From contig CM074136.1 of the NCBI GenBank assembly GCA_037178625.1, forward strand, positions 2,356,001 to 2,420,000: DNA of 64,000 nucleotides, read 5' to 3'. This DNA comes from Skeletonema tropicum. Lineage: Eukaryota; Bacillariophyta; Thalassiosirophyceae; Thalassiosirales; Thalassiosiraceae. Shown in pieces: positions 34,522 through 46,600 of this stretch. Each line of letters begins with the position of its first letter. The stretch's first letter is position 1. The position numbers were made by a program, and so were the translations under genes. Below the pieces are notes generated by a model, which had not been told where the DNA came from, ran no database searches, and saw only the letters and a list, made by a program, of their open reading frames with translations.

Positions 34522-36706
34522 TTAGTCACCACACGAATCCATTAACTCTAATGAGAAATCCTTGATTGTCACACCCTTGCAATCTCCAACACGACTAAAA
34601 GTAAATGTATTTATCCCGCCCCGTAGCTCCAGATTTAGCGGCTTCGTGGTATCCCATTTCCCAACAGTAAAAGGTAGGGAAATATTGGTGAGCTCCTTGC
34701 TCCCATTTAACGACAATAACAGCGTTTGCTTCCAGCTGGGAGTAACTACACGAGCTGAAAATGCATAGGTGCCAGCGCGTGGAACGTTCACGTTATAGTG
34801 AAACGATTGATGAGGACCGATGCGATTGTAATGCAATTGTTTCCCTCCAAGGATGGACCTCATGAACAGTATTTTTCCATTGCCTGAAAAATGTGTTGCT
34901 GGATTAGATATGTATGTCGAGCATGCAGGTATAGTTATGTTTCCACTTCTGTCGATGACAATCTCCTCATGGCATTCAGCTGATGAGAGGTCGCGAAACA
35001 AATCGATAGTACATGATGGCGCTGTTGGCGGTGGTACTTTGCGCTCCGCTAGTGACCTCTGAATCAAAAGAGAATAGACATTGCAGAGCCCCAATTCACC
35101 CCTGGCCGATGAGAGACTAAAGCATTTACTCTCCCCTCCAATGATATCACCAATCAATCGTGCTCTAATTACACTCTTGAATAAATAACCACTAGCTCTA
35201 GCTCGAGTGTGCTCGACGAAGCCAGCGTCAGCATTCTTTCCATACTTTTCCTTCGTGCTCCCCTTTCCCCAAGGTGGGCCCAGACAAACTACCCAACCAC
35301 TAGGAGTCCAATGTGCCAATGCTCCATGTCCCGGGCTCGGTCTAGCTATCGTTGGTATACCAAATGCACGAAGAATGAACCTGCCAAAGAAAGCTCGCCT
35401 GCTCACAGAAAGATTATATTGCGATCAGACGAGCAACCGATGAAGAAGTATGCACAAGGTAAATTAAAGTTACACTCACCTTCCACATACGCCACCATTC
35501 ATCAAGATATTCTGAAACAAATGCAAATCTGGTTTATCAAACTTCCCCTCCTCAGAGCCATACTTAATCTCAGTTCGTACTGAGTCAACATATCTCCAAG
35601 TATAGTCTTTCATCATGATTAGATCTGGTCGGTAGTTACGAAGCATTTCTCTTCCCCCATGAAAACATTACATCAGGTGTGCCGTGCTCTCCATCAACTA
35701 CGAACCGCAACTCCCACGTACTCAAAGTGTCAAAGGCTGGATCGAGTTCACCATCGAGATATGCCTTTTCATAGTGAAGATATCGCATTATCGGATCAAT
35801 AAACTTTGGTTTATCGGCACAGATGTCTGGATTTGATTGAGAGTAAGGCACAGCATGCTCCAAACTAACAGCCAGGGCAAGACGATAGAAGATTGATGGC
35901 CCTCCTTCTTGCTCTCGGGCTTCTATTGAAGTTTCAACTCTGGGAGAAATCAATCGTATAGAGTTGTAAATTTCCATTGCTGCACCGTATCTTCCACCCC
36001 GAGGTCCATCGTTCTCTGCCATTAATATCAACAGATGATCATCTGCTAACAAATCCGAAATTAGTATTTGATTCTCGTATCCCTGCGATGCAAACTCTGC
36101 AAGTTGTGAGATGGCATTGGTGTCAGCATAGATTTGATAGCGTGCTAAATCTGCATCAATATCAGAACAACTGATCAGATTGTTTTCCTTGCTACAATGT
36201 TCATGCAATATTCGCTCCGTTTCTTGTTTGCATTTCATATAAGATGCTTCTGCCAATTCTAATTCATACTGTGCTTTAGGGTGGAGTATCTCTGCTTCAT
36301 GCATATTGGCAAGTCTTTCATTCAGAGCACGCTCTCCCTCCTCTCGGTTATTTCTCCAGTGTTGTAAATCAGTCAGAGCAGCATCTCTCGCCTCATCGGT
36401 TGTTGTAGAATTAAGATTTGTCTGTGCTGTAGATATGTTCCTATCCGCCTCAGCTATCCATTTCTTCTTTGCATGATTCACCAATCCTTTGCAACGCTCC
36501 AAATTTCCCGCTTTCACTTCGGCATTTTTAATAGAAGATAGTGCTTCTCGTTCGGCACGGTGAGCGATGAGGAGAGGGTGAGGTTTAGAGGAGGATGAAA
36601 TCTCATAGTTGAACTCAACTCTCAGCCTATCAAGGATGTTTTGTCGGAGTGTGGCTGCATCAAATGCGTATTGGGTGGCAAGGGCGTTGTACAGAAAGGT
36701 GCTCAT
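34522..36706 (-). CDS. Transglutaminase-like protein with C-terminal beta-sandwich, frameshift in a G run
   Basis: Exon 1 36706-35481, exon 2 35398-34522; intron donor GTGAGT, acceptor GTGAGCAG. Residues 1-200 are helical/coiled (Glu/Ala/Arg rich). Near 35653 a run of five G (minus strand) puts the frame off by one: the printed frame stops at 35636, but removing one G gives an open frame through REMLRNYRPDLIMMKDYTW to NGGVCGRRAFFGRF across the intron. The core has a Cys in GVCGR and His in PGHGALAHW, as in transglutaminase/protease-like cysteine folds; the third residue is not certain. The last 140 residues look like a carbohydrate-binding or C2-like beta-sandwich. Either a true frameshift (pseudogene) or a base-call error. 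Family placement moderate. Confidence 0.55.
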
Positions 36707-37018
36707 GGATAGATGGTCAGTTGTTACTTAGGAGAGAAGATAGGATTCCAACTACAACGCCTTCAGCTTTCACACGACACCAGCTATTGATTAATTGTGT
36801 ATGTATACTCGATTACTGCAGGCAGAGAGAGGTGCCTCTCATCATGATGTCCCTATGTCGCGGTAATGCAACACAAGATTATTTGAGATAGATTTGAGAT
36901 CTTTGCTCTTTGCACTTCGCACTGGCACAGATTTCTCACGCAAGCGAATACGAGTGATGAATGATAACATACGCGAAAAATACCGCTGACTCCTTGCTCC
37001 TTGAAGTTTTGATGGAAA
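36707..37018. promoter_or_regulatory. Divergent promoter region, present in both segment copies
   Basis: About 310-410 bp between the transglutaminase-like gene (minus) and the amidase (plus). It is conserved in the second copy (50967-52246), where a 1.0-kb element has been inserted within it. Confidence 0.5.
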
Positions 37019-37118
37019 ATGGAAGGAGAGCGTCGGTGCAGGACAATCTACTTACTACTTCTCTCAATCATCCAACCATATCCTTCAACCTTCCTACATT
37101 CATCACGCCACCATCAGA

Positions 37119-38759
37119 ATGATTGTTGCTCCGGAATCGCCACTGCTAAAATATTCTGCCATCGAGCTGTCTCATGCGTTACATTCACGTCAAGTAAACG
37201 CAGTTAATCTGATGCACGCAACGCTCCATCGAATTGATGCCATCAGTCCACAGATTAATGCAGTTGTTTCACTACATCAAGATCGTGACAGGTTGATGAA
37301 GGAAGCACGACGTGCCGATGTACTCTTGGATGAAAGCAGCAGCAGCAAAGAAAAATAATTATGATGATGATGCTTCAGATTCTTCACTGTTTAATGATGA
37401 TGATTGGCTAAGAGGAATTCCAATGGCCATCAAAGATTTAGAAGACGCACAGGGATTCCCAACCACAAAGGGCTGTCCACTCTACGGCACTTACAACAAC
37501 AATGATGATAAATGGTACTTTGACAATCAAACACAAGATGCACCCTACGTCCATCGATTACGAACCGCGGGTGCAATCATCATTGGCAGGACCAACACAC
37601 CCGAATTCGGCTGTGGTTGTCATTCCTACAATCCCATTTTTGGCACGACAGTCAATCCAATCGATATGTCCAAAGCGGCAGGAGGATCGAGTGGTGGTGC
37701 AGCAGCGGCTTTGGCGTCATAAATGTTTTGTGCATTGGATGGATCGGATAAGATGGGAAGTTTGAGAAATCCTGCTGGATGGAATTCACTATAGTTTGCG
37801 TCCCACGGTGGAATGGATGGTGGAGGAGGTGGTGGTGGTAGGAGAAGAAGAAGGAAAAGAAGGTGATGTTGATGACGATGAAAAACTTGATGTAAAGGAC
37901 AATAAAGTGGTGGTGGAGATGCCATGGCCAATGTCAACCATTGGTCCTATGGCAAGATGTCCAGAAGACTTGGCCATGTTGCTACAAACAATGATACCAA
38001 ACGAAAAGACGGCTTTATTTTTTGATGCGACAGCATCAATACTTGATCAGAGCTCGGAACAACTCAGTCAGATTGTACAAGGGACAACAATTGGATGGCT
38101 TGCTGATTGGGGAGGAGACTATCCCATGGAAGATGGAGTGCTTCAACAATGTAAAGATGCACTGGATGTATTCCAGAAAGGAGGGCATGTCGACATCCAA
38201 CATGTGTCTACTCCCCCATTCTCATCTCAAGAGTTGTGGAATGCTTGGATATCCATACGATCATATTTGATATTCAACTCTCTTCATGAGCAGATTGGAG
38301 GTGATAGATGCGATGTTCTACCAACCTTGAAGGAGCGAGGAGTGAAAGCAGAGGTCATTTATGAATGCGAGCGTGGATTCGAGTTGACAAGTGAGCAGAT
38401 ACATGCTCATCTGAGGACGGTCCAAGCTTGATCGAAGTGTGCAGAGCATGAGTTTCAAACAAAGTATGACTTTTTGGCACTTCCTTCTTCTCAGATGTAT
38501 CCATTTGATGCATCTCTGGATTGGCCAAAAGAGTATAGAGGGAAAGAAAATGGATACCTACCATCGGTGGATGGAGGTAATGGTGCCTGTGACGTTGCTT
38601 GGACTTCCATGCGTGACAATTCCGGCAGGAAATAATAATGGAGGAAGAAGTGGTTTGCCGATTGGCGTACAGATATTTGGACCGAAAGGATGCGATGCAA
38701 AGCTTTTGCAATTGGCTTGTTGGTATAGTCGATATCAGAAGGGAGACTACTCTTGTTGA
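37119..38759 (+). pseudogene. Amidase (amidase-signature family), copy 1, multiply broken
   Basis: Start at ATG 37119 (MIVAPESPLLKYSA). The amidase signature is present: Lys in PMAIKDLEDAQGF and the Ser-Ser pair in AAGGSSGGAAAALAS (Ser-cisSer-Lys family hydrolysing amides). Relative to copy 2 it has a 2-base deletion near 37335, a TAA at 37720-37722 (TAT in copy 2), a 2-base deletion near 37793, a shared TGA at 38429-38431 and a one-base insertion near 38527. The C-terminal part (VPVTLLGLPCVTIPAG, LPIGVQIFGPKG) is still recognisable to 38759. It cannot give a full protein. Confidence 0.8.
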
Positions 38760-39680
38760 GGTAGATAGGTGTGGTAGGTGTTACTGGAGTTGGAGTTTGA
38801 TGGTGCTAAGGATAAGGAGGAGGACGGTATTCTCGTCGTGGTGAGTTTCTTCCTGTATTTTGTTGTAGTATTCGTTTTAAGTACAGTAAGGATTCATTTC
38901 ACAATACATACTCACATTGTCTATATCCTTCTCCCAATGAGCAGTGACTTCATAGAATTTGGCGTCCATATTCGAATTACCGTCAATCCCTACCGGCTTT
39001 CCTTCCACAATTCATCAATACTCGTCGGAATATAATGGATCGAGTACCAATCGAAAGCTCTCACATCACCCTCAATGATGCACCCTTCTTTCAGAGTCGT
39101 AAAACTATTCTTCCGGGGGAAACAACCGTATCTACCCATGTCATCTGTCATCTCCTCCGTCGGGGCCATTCCGACTTCCCTCTCTCGCTTCATCACTACT
39201 CGTCGGAATTCAATAAACAAACTACCAATCGAAAGCTCAGATGTCACCCTCAATAATACTCCCTTTTCAAAAGTATGCAATCAATTCTTCCAGGGGAAAC
39301 AACCTTGAGCATCTACTCCCGACATCTCTCCGTAATTAGTCAAAATCACGTCCCCCCGGATACCTCCGCTTGTAGTGGTCGCAGAAAGCTGAACAGTAGC
39401 TCAAATGGAAGCTGATTCAATGGAGAATACGATACACCCTTCAAATGAGCTTCACTCCCCGTCATTTGACTCTCCCAAACTCTTCTGCACTACTGCAATC
39501 TCTCCAAATTCACGTTTACCTTCATATCTTTGGTTGTAGAGGTCGTATAAAGGCGATGAGTAGTGATTCTTAAAGCTCTCTTTAAACCCTATCGATTGGT
39601 TGTAGTCTCAAGGCCAAATATCAATCTTTTGTCAATAGTCTCAACTCGAGAGGGGTCTAGAAAGTCATCCCCAGCGCCAA
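38760..39680. other. Degenerate repeat region, possible decayed coding repeats on the minus strand
   Basis: A 110-bp unit occurs at about 39021-39127 and 39198-39307 (shared TACCAATCGAAAGCTC and GGGGAAACAACC). The minus-strand frame 39280-38990 contains a repeated phrase CFP-KN...LKEG / FEKG. Neighbouring frames are interrupted by stops. Probably a worn-out repeat protein gene; family not recognised. Confidence 0.35.
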
Positions 39681-40445
39681 AGTCGGTCCAAAATTTTGGA
39701 AGTTTCAACAAAATGGACCACCTCCGTCATCAAAACCATCAACATCACTTCCACTATCACCAACAGCATCACCATCAACATTGCAATCGACAGCTCCCTC
39801 GCCTGACGGCTCACTCGCATCATTATCATTTTTGCCACCGCCGTCACAAATAGTAGCGGAGAGTAATCTTCGTCCATCTCCCTCGCCTGCGCGGCTCACT
39901 CGATTTTTGATGGTACCATTCTTCCACTGTCTCGCTTCACTCGACCTTCCTTCATCAACGTGGCGGTGGTGGTAGTGTAATCCAAATCCATTTATCATCA
40001 TTCAACTCGGCTCACCTCCCTCCGGTCGGCTCCCTTTAAAATCCTCCTGCTCACCACCGCCGCCGATTATGATGATGACGACTAATACAGATACAAGTTC
40101 GCCTTGCGGCTCGCTATCGTCATTGGCGGTGGTGAGGAGGAGTAAGGATTACAACCATATCCATTCATCATCGGCGGTGTCATTTCAACATATCCTCCTC
40201 CTCTTCACCGCCGATGATGAATGGGTTGTACGAGGAGGATGGTGTTGTTGCGGTGTGAGGAGGAGGAGGAGGAGGATGGATAATGATGTTTGGAGTAATC
40301 ATTATTGGACGGTACTGCACCTGAAGTTCATGGACGGTACATGTGCCAACAATCGAGCAAGTTTCAAAGAGGCTGAGGTTCAAATACATCTCGCACCGAC
40401 AGCTCATCACATATAACACTCACTGGAGAGCAAATTATCGGAGAG
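39681..40445. other. Low-complexity Asp/Gly- and Pro-coding region
   Basis: Rich in CATCA/CACC/CTC runs (39715-40260), giving Asp/Gly/Ser-rich frames on the minus strand (for example 40001-39705) and trinucleotide-like GGAGGA runs near 40260. I see no clear gene. Confidence 0.35.
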
Positions 40446-40904
40446 TTGTTCTCAGACAACATGCAACTACTTCCTTTTACCATCAGCCCACTAGGACTCT
40501 TCGGACCTACAATTAATTACTTCATATATGGCACACCTCCAAATGGCGACTACAAAACACTCCACAACATCGACAAGTTCAAATTCCCACACGCCTCAAA
40601 CATGGCTCACCAAGCATTCACTAGAACACCATCAAACATCTTCGAACGAGCTGATTCAATTTGGAAATCGAAACAACGAAACTACCATTATGGGGGATCA
40701 TACAAAAGCCCAGACCCAAGCACTTACTACACACAAATATTCGGGAGAACGGTTTGTAAGGCAAACGGCTCAGCAGGACTAGCTGTCATTCAAGCACTCT
40801 ATGAGAGCAACATGGCCCGACCACAACATCATCGCTCAATGATGACCAAATTTCATATTTATCATCTACAATACAGGTGGCCGGCAGCAAGGGTAAATAA
40901 ATAG
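40446..40904 (+). CDS. Unknown protein, probably from a mobile element
   Basis: A 152-residue frame with ISPLGLFGPTINYFIYG and YKSPDPSTYYTQIFGR. I have a memory of similar motifs in hypothetical proteins carried by diatom repeats, but cannot name the family. It is followed directly by an inverted-repeat element (40929-41576). Possibly a fragment of a larger protein, since no upstream continuation is visible. Confidence 0.35.
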   Translation: MFSDNMQLLPFTISPLGLFGPTINYFIYGTPPNGDYKTLHNIDKFKFPHASNMAHQAFTRTPSNIFERADSIWKSKQRNYHYGGSYKSPDPSTYYTQIFGRTVCKANGSAGLAVIQALYESNMARPQHHRSMMTKFHIYHLQYRWPAARVNK

Positions 40905-40928
40905 GGTATGTCACAAAGAGTGTGACGC

Positions 40929-41576
40929 TTACCGTCTCGGGGGCAAAACCAAAGTGTAACACAAGGTCCATTTCTACGTATTCCTACGTTGTACCTAATA
41001 CTGTCCACCGTTGTCCACCGAACACACACAAATTTCCTTAAGTAAGGGTGCCGCTACGACTTTTAATTCCCTAAGATTGAATCTCGCTTGCCTCGTCGTT
41101 TCCCGTCATTGCAAGCTCGAACTGGTCATTCACCGCTCAAGCAACGGCAACCATGGTCGACGTTGCCGCCACTGGAATAGACCATGTTAATAGCCGTAAT
41201 ATCGGCCTGTTGGTGGCTGATCGTTACTATGGATTATTATGTATGTGTTGTCGTGCTTGGATCCAGCAGAAACGCTCCATGGGACGTTCAATAAGCACTG
41301 TTCCGTGGCCGACGCTCGACGGACGTCACCGTCAAATATTGCCTCCATGCTGTCTCCCCTCGGCATATTTGGCCGCGGCGAGGGCTTCAACACATACATA
41401 ATAATCCATAGTGACGACCAGCCAACGATCGTCCCATATTACGGCTAATAACTTGGTCTATTTCAGCGGCGGCAGTGTGGACCATGGTTGCCTTGCCTCG
41501 GCGGCGTTGGTGCTGTTCATCGTGATGTTCGGACCGGCACTGACTTTCGCATTTGGTTTTGCCCCCGAGACGGTAA
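40929..41576. mobile_element. Small inverted-repeat element with nested palindrome
   Basis: Perfect 25-bp outer inverted repeats: 40929-40953 (TTACCGTCTCGGGGGCAAAA start) and 41552-41576. Inside, 41189-41256 and about 41385-41450 are also inverted at roughly 80 percent (TTAATAGCCGTAATAT versus ATATTACGGCTAATAA), so the whole piece can fold. No transposase. Target duplication not found. Confidence 0.6.
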
Positions 41577-42688
41577 ATCTTTCTTTGATTTTTTTACGTC
41601 ACCATCCTCCAAAATGTGGAAATTTGACAAGGTCCTTACATGGGGTACGTAGGAATTAAATATACTGAATTCCTACTTGACAATAAAACGCGGTCAGACA
41701 GAAAATGAGGAAAGATTTTTCCACCTCCACCCAAAGCTAGTAGTTCACCACGATGATAGCCGTCACTTCGCCCTATCAAAATCATCGCCACTTCGACGAC
41801 ATCGCTTCTATACTTCGAGGAATATCTCTTCTATTATGTCTTTGAAATATTAATTGACAGCATGGTTACATTGGAGTATGAGATAGGTGCATTATATACA
41901 GTCCCTGGCAGCGGTCTTTTTATCGGCGTATCATCGTGTCGCCGGTCCCGATGATCGGGGATATAGTGATGTAGTGAAGTCATTGGAACACCATTCATCG
42001 ACGGCAACTTCATCCAAGAGTATAACGGAGTCGTCTTGGCTGATCTTCCGGGTCGACAACTCTGAATACACTCCACTGGGTTCGACATGCACCAGCACCG
42101 ACGGGTCATCGAATATTGATAACGTTTAATACGACGGTGTTACAATGCGATGACATGATCCAAATATCATTTATTTCATCCCCGTCGCTTCTATAATGTT
42201 AATATGTAGCTGATAGTGCAGAGGGTTGATCCGTATCAGAGATATTGTTGGGTAGAGACCGGATCACGCAACAATACAAGTTTTTTAAGTGGAGCTAATA
42301 CTTTGGGATGCTGATCGCTATGAAGTGGGGATACACTTACTTTTCGCCGATAAATGCGGATGAACCGCGATAATAAATGGATGCAAGATGAGCTAGACCG
42401 AAGTTGACGGGGGTGGAATCTGGTGCAATGTCAGGAGACTCCTGTATCATTACGAATTGGCAATTTTTATGTAGACTTTTGCCCCGCTTATACCCCCCTT
42501 TGGCATGAATACTAAGAACCACAGACTTATTGGGTAGTCAAACGTTTTATAAAGTAAGATAGAAGCAGAATATGGGCTATTTGACATGTGTTCACTCACA
42601 ACAGATTGTTATTCATAAGGATAAGGTGAGGATGAGGGTCCTGTGCAAGTGGCAGCTCTCATCTTAGTGGTGCCATAAATCACTATTG
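41577..42688. other. No gene recognised
   Basis: 1.1 kb of mixed sequence with no frame above about 90 residues and no clear repeat partner in the window. Confidence 0.4.
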
Positions 42689-42779
42689 AATTCGCCCCGC
42701 ATGTGTGCCCCTCTGGATATGTGATTCAACAGAGTGTGAAGAGGAACATATCAAGAGGGGCACACATGCGGGGCGAATT
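42689..42779. repeat. 34-bp-stem hairpin
   Basis: 42689-42722 pairs with 42746-42779 (one mismatch, 23-nt loop). The stem starts AATTCGCCCCGCATGTGTGC. It could be a tiny MITE remnant or encode a foldback RNA. Confidence 0.8.
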
Positions 42780-43130
42780 AGAGGTGTGTAGGATCATTAC
42801 TGCGGCAATAATCCCATGGTTTAGGTCGATTTTGCCCCTCCAAAAAAAGAATGAGAAGGTGGATGATGATGCGTGACCCGTCTGTCCGCCGTCCCACTTT
42901 GAATCATAAAAGGTGGTGACGTGTGAACATCGCGGTGGAGATTTCCCGCCAAAATTTGAGTCAAACCCTATTTATTACCCTTGGGTGGCAGATCTATTTC
43001 CCAGAGAAATATCTCCCAGTCGACCTCAGAGTCGAGCCATCCACAGATGATTTTCTTGTTTACAATACCAGTGATATTTACGTAGTTTACCGTAGCACAG
43101 AAATAACCTAAAGCCCCACACACAATGAAG

Positions 43131-43694
43131 TAGTCATCTCTCTCATTAGCTGCTACTTCGTAATTCAAAAAAAGTAAATCTACCATACCTTTATCAATCC
43201 CAAGACAACATCTCTAGAGCCATACAATATCATCATAAACAGCACATCAAGCCATCCAACAAAGCACCATCACCAGTCTTGCGTTGGCAGTCCTCGCAGC
43301 GTCTCCTTCACTGCTCCCGCTGCATCCATCGAGGCTCTAAAGGACAAGATCTCTACGTTGATATGCTCCCAACATCATCGCCATCTGTACCCTGAAGTTA
43401 GGAATTCGTAAGCTATTAATACTTCGTTTCTCCTAAGTCTTAAAATCCGGATGGTCACCCACCTTTCATTCTTTCCCTCGGCGATATCTTTCCTCTTGCT
43501 ATTGGGATCCACGTCGCGCCCGCACTCTAGAGCGAGGTTTCTTCGACCACGCAAAAAGTAACACCTACTATTCTGACAGGGTAACTTTCAGTGAAAGAGA
43601 ATTAGTCTAAAGAGCAAGAGCAATGATTATCAAGGTGACGTTTGTGTTCATCTTATACGTAGTCCCTCTGGTTAAGACTGACTAGAGATAGGCA
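43131..43694. repeat. Left edge of the second segmental copy
   Basis: Similar to 21529-22178, including the partial repeat-protein sequence (43245-43560, MNSTSSHPTKHH start replaced by ATA at the ATG). This marks the left end of homology between the two segment copies. Confidence 0.7.
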
Positions 43695-46600
43695 TCAATT
43701 CGATCGCAAATAGTTTGCAAGCTCATCTGCCTTTGTAACAGCACCCCATTCACGGTATTTCTCTTCCGCTTGACAGAAATACTGTAATGACTTGTACTTT
43801 CTGCCTGTATCAAGATGGAAATGCCCAGCCAGTTCGTTTGCCAGCGCTTCCTCATTCACAAATCTGTGCTTCTTTGAACTTGATATGGCATCATCATATA
43901 GTTTTTCTGCGTCATCAAAGTTTCGTGCAGAGAACTGCTCCTCAGCTTGGAGAAGAAACGTTTCTGGATGAAAAGGTTGACAAAACAAACATGTGGCAAG
44001 GGCAAGGGCAACAAATGAGTGAGACATAAAGTCAGATACACACTACATCATGGAAAACTGCACTCACTGTTTTGAAAGTTCCATGTAGAAGCTAGCCTGG
44101 CCAACTTCTCCATTGTAACCTTTGACTCCGCACCCCTTGCTATCCACGTTTTGTCGTTAGTCTCCCTGCTAATCCAAAATGATATCAAGCCAAGGTAACT
44201 TGAAATCAATGAGAAGAAAGAGGCACTTTAGCATAAGAGGAAGAGAAATGCAAGATGGAAAACAGCTCGAGCATAGCAATACTCACAATACCCGATGGTA
44301 CAACACGACTCCGCTGGAGCTATTCATATTCAGCGAGAAAAACTTTTCGATATTCTCTCTAGCCTTGTCGAACTCTCGGAATATAAAGGCTTCGTAACAC
44401 TTCGTGTAATGTCTTGTTATCATGACCGAGGGAATATTGGCTGCTATATCTTCTTCGCCCTGGGTTTCGCCAAACGCACTCGTCAGACTATTCTGCTGAG
44501 GTATGACTGATTCGCCTACCATCCTCAAGGTCAATCTAACGATTGGGAGCATCATTGATACCAAAACCAGGTTTTTGTGAAATCTCATCTGCTTAATTGT
44601 CTCTTCCATAGACATGGCAACTTCATCTAACTTCATGCCTGCAAAAAAACAATATACATCGTAAGTGTTGGCACACTTCATTGCTTCCCTTGTAGCGCCA
44701 CTCTTCATGGCTGCCTTGAACCCATCAAGGAAAACCTCTACGACCGACTGCATCGGCTCCATAAATGATCTGGTATATGCAGAATTCAATAATATTCGAC
44801 AGTCGTACGCCCGAGAAGGGCTCTGCTTCATGAGAGCCAATCCAACTTTTACATAGTGATAGCCCACCTCGTAGTCTTGACTGATTAGAGCATTACAATT
44901 GCCCCAATGTATAAAGGCAAGAGGAGAGTATGGGCTCATGCCATGCTTCAAAGTCAGCTGGATCATTTTTGATGGAATGAGTGGCAACTGTGCGTGCTTA
45001 CCAGCATACCAAGCTAAATCAAACAGCTTGCTCATAAATTCCATCGCCATTATCTTAGAAGGGTCAACCATCACAGGATAGCTCAACAAAGCTTCATCTG
45101 ATAACTCATCTAGCTTCGCCTTTGTTGTTTTCAAATGCTTCCGGACTACAGAGGGCGTGATGTAGTCAATAACTAGTTGAGGAACCCACCATGGACTACT
45201 ACTCAGCTCCTCCCCAAGACTTGACAATGTGCTGAGTATGACCTGGATGCCTTCCTGCATTTTTCCAGACACGAAAAGAAGAGCGACTGAAATGGAGATA
45301 ATCTCGTATTTATCTCCGAAGCATTTTGTATAGTGCATGATTTGTTGTATCAGAACCTCGAGGTGAGCATACTCTGCGTTCATAAAGGCGCACTTGGCTG
45401 CTAGATTGAACAATTCCAAACTCAGATCGTACTGCTTCTCCCAATGCCCTTTCCTCAGGTATGAGATGCCATGATCAAAAAATGAATAAGCTGAGAAGAA
45501 GTCGGACATTCTCATGGCCTTCTTCCCCGCATCAAGATTCAAACTAGCGACAGCCACACCTTGCTCGCTGTCAACAAGTGCTTCAGGCCCTCCATGATTG
45601 ATTTGGCCAACAGCAGTGATGAGCAACATGTCATCACTTTCTCTGACTGCAACATTACCGAGTGCCAACCCGTATCGAAAGTGCTGCAGGCAACGCTGCT
45701 CAGATTGTATAGCTCCGTATGCAGCTTCATGTAGCTTATCATGTGTAAAGTAGAACGATCCTTTCCTTTTGTCCACAATACTTTCGGCCACTGCAATATC
45801 AAGCGGGACCAGGAGTGGAGTTTGAATCTCTGCTTCCAAAGTTTTTATCATCGAGATACTGGCACTCGCACCGAAGCAAGATAATACGCTCAAAGCCGAA
45901 ATTACTTCGGGAGGGAGACTATGAAACGAGTTCTTCGTGATGAACGTTGCAACACTATCTGGAATGTCCATATCACGAATATTGTCACTTTCCCACACCC
46001 AACGGCGGCGGGTCAGGCTGAGACATAACAAGCGCTGTTTGTATAACTCGATCATCAGCTGCTTGATAAAGAAAGGGCTTCCCTTCGTTTTGTGATGAAG
46101 AATATCAGCAAACGGCCGCGTGAGCCGTGGGAGCAAGCTTAATGTAGTCGACACCATTTCGTTGACAGTCTCTTTGCTCATTGAGGTCAACATGATATTG
46201 GTCGCCTTCGTCCCAAAAGCTGCCAACGAGGAAAGCATGAGAGTTAAAGGATGTTCTTCATTGATTTCATCGCCGCGACAGCACCCAAAGAAGAAGAACT
46301 GCCGTTGTTTGTTCGTGGCTGACTTGTTTGGCATAATCATTATCTCATTCAACAGAGCTACAGACGCCGCATCTATCCATTGACAGTCGTCGAGAAAGAG
46401 AATCAGAGGCTCCTCTTGACAGCCTAAAATGATTTCAACAAACTGACAAAAGAGATATCTCAACCTCTTCTGTGCGTCCACGGCAACACCGCTATCATCA
46501 TAAGAATTTTCACTGCCGAAGTCACTACCAACAATGTCTCTCAAGTTCGGCATTGCGGCGATAAGACTCGAAATCTCATCCCCAAGATCTCTTTTCAGCT

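Noticed and set aside
37626..37977. Pro/Ser-rich minus-strand frames over the amidase linker
   Set aside because: They are antisense to the Asp/Glu-rich linker of the amidase and have no own evidence.
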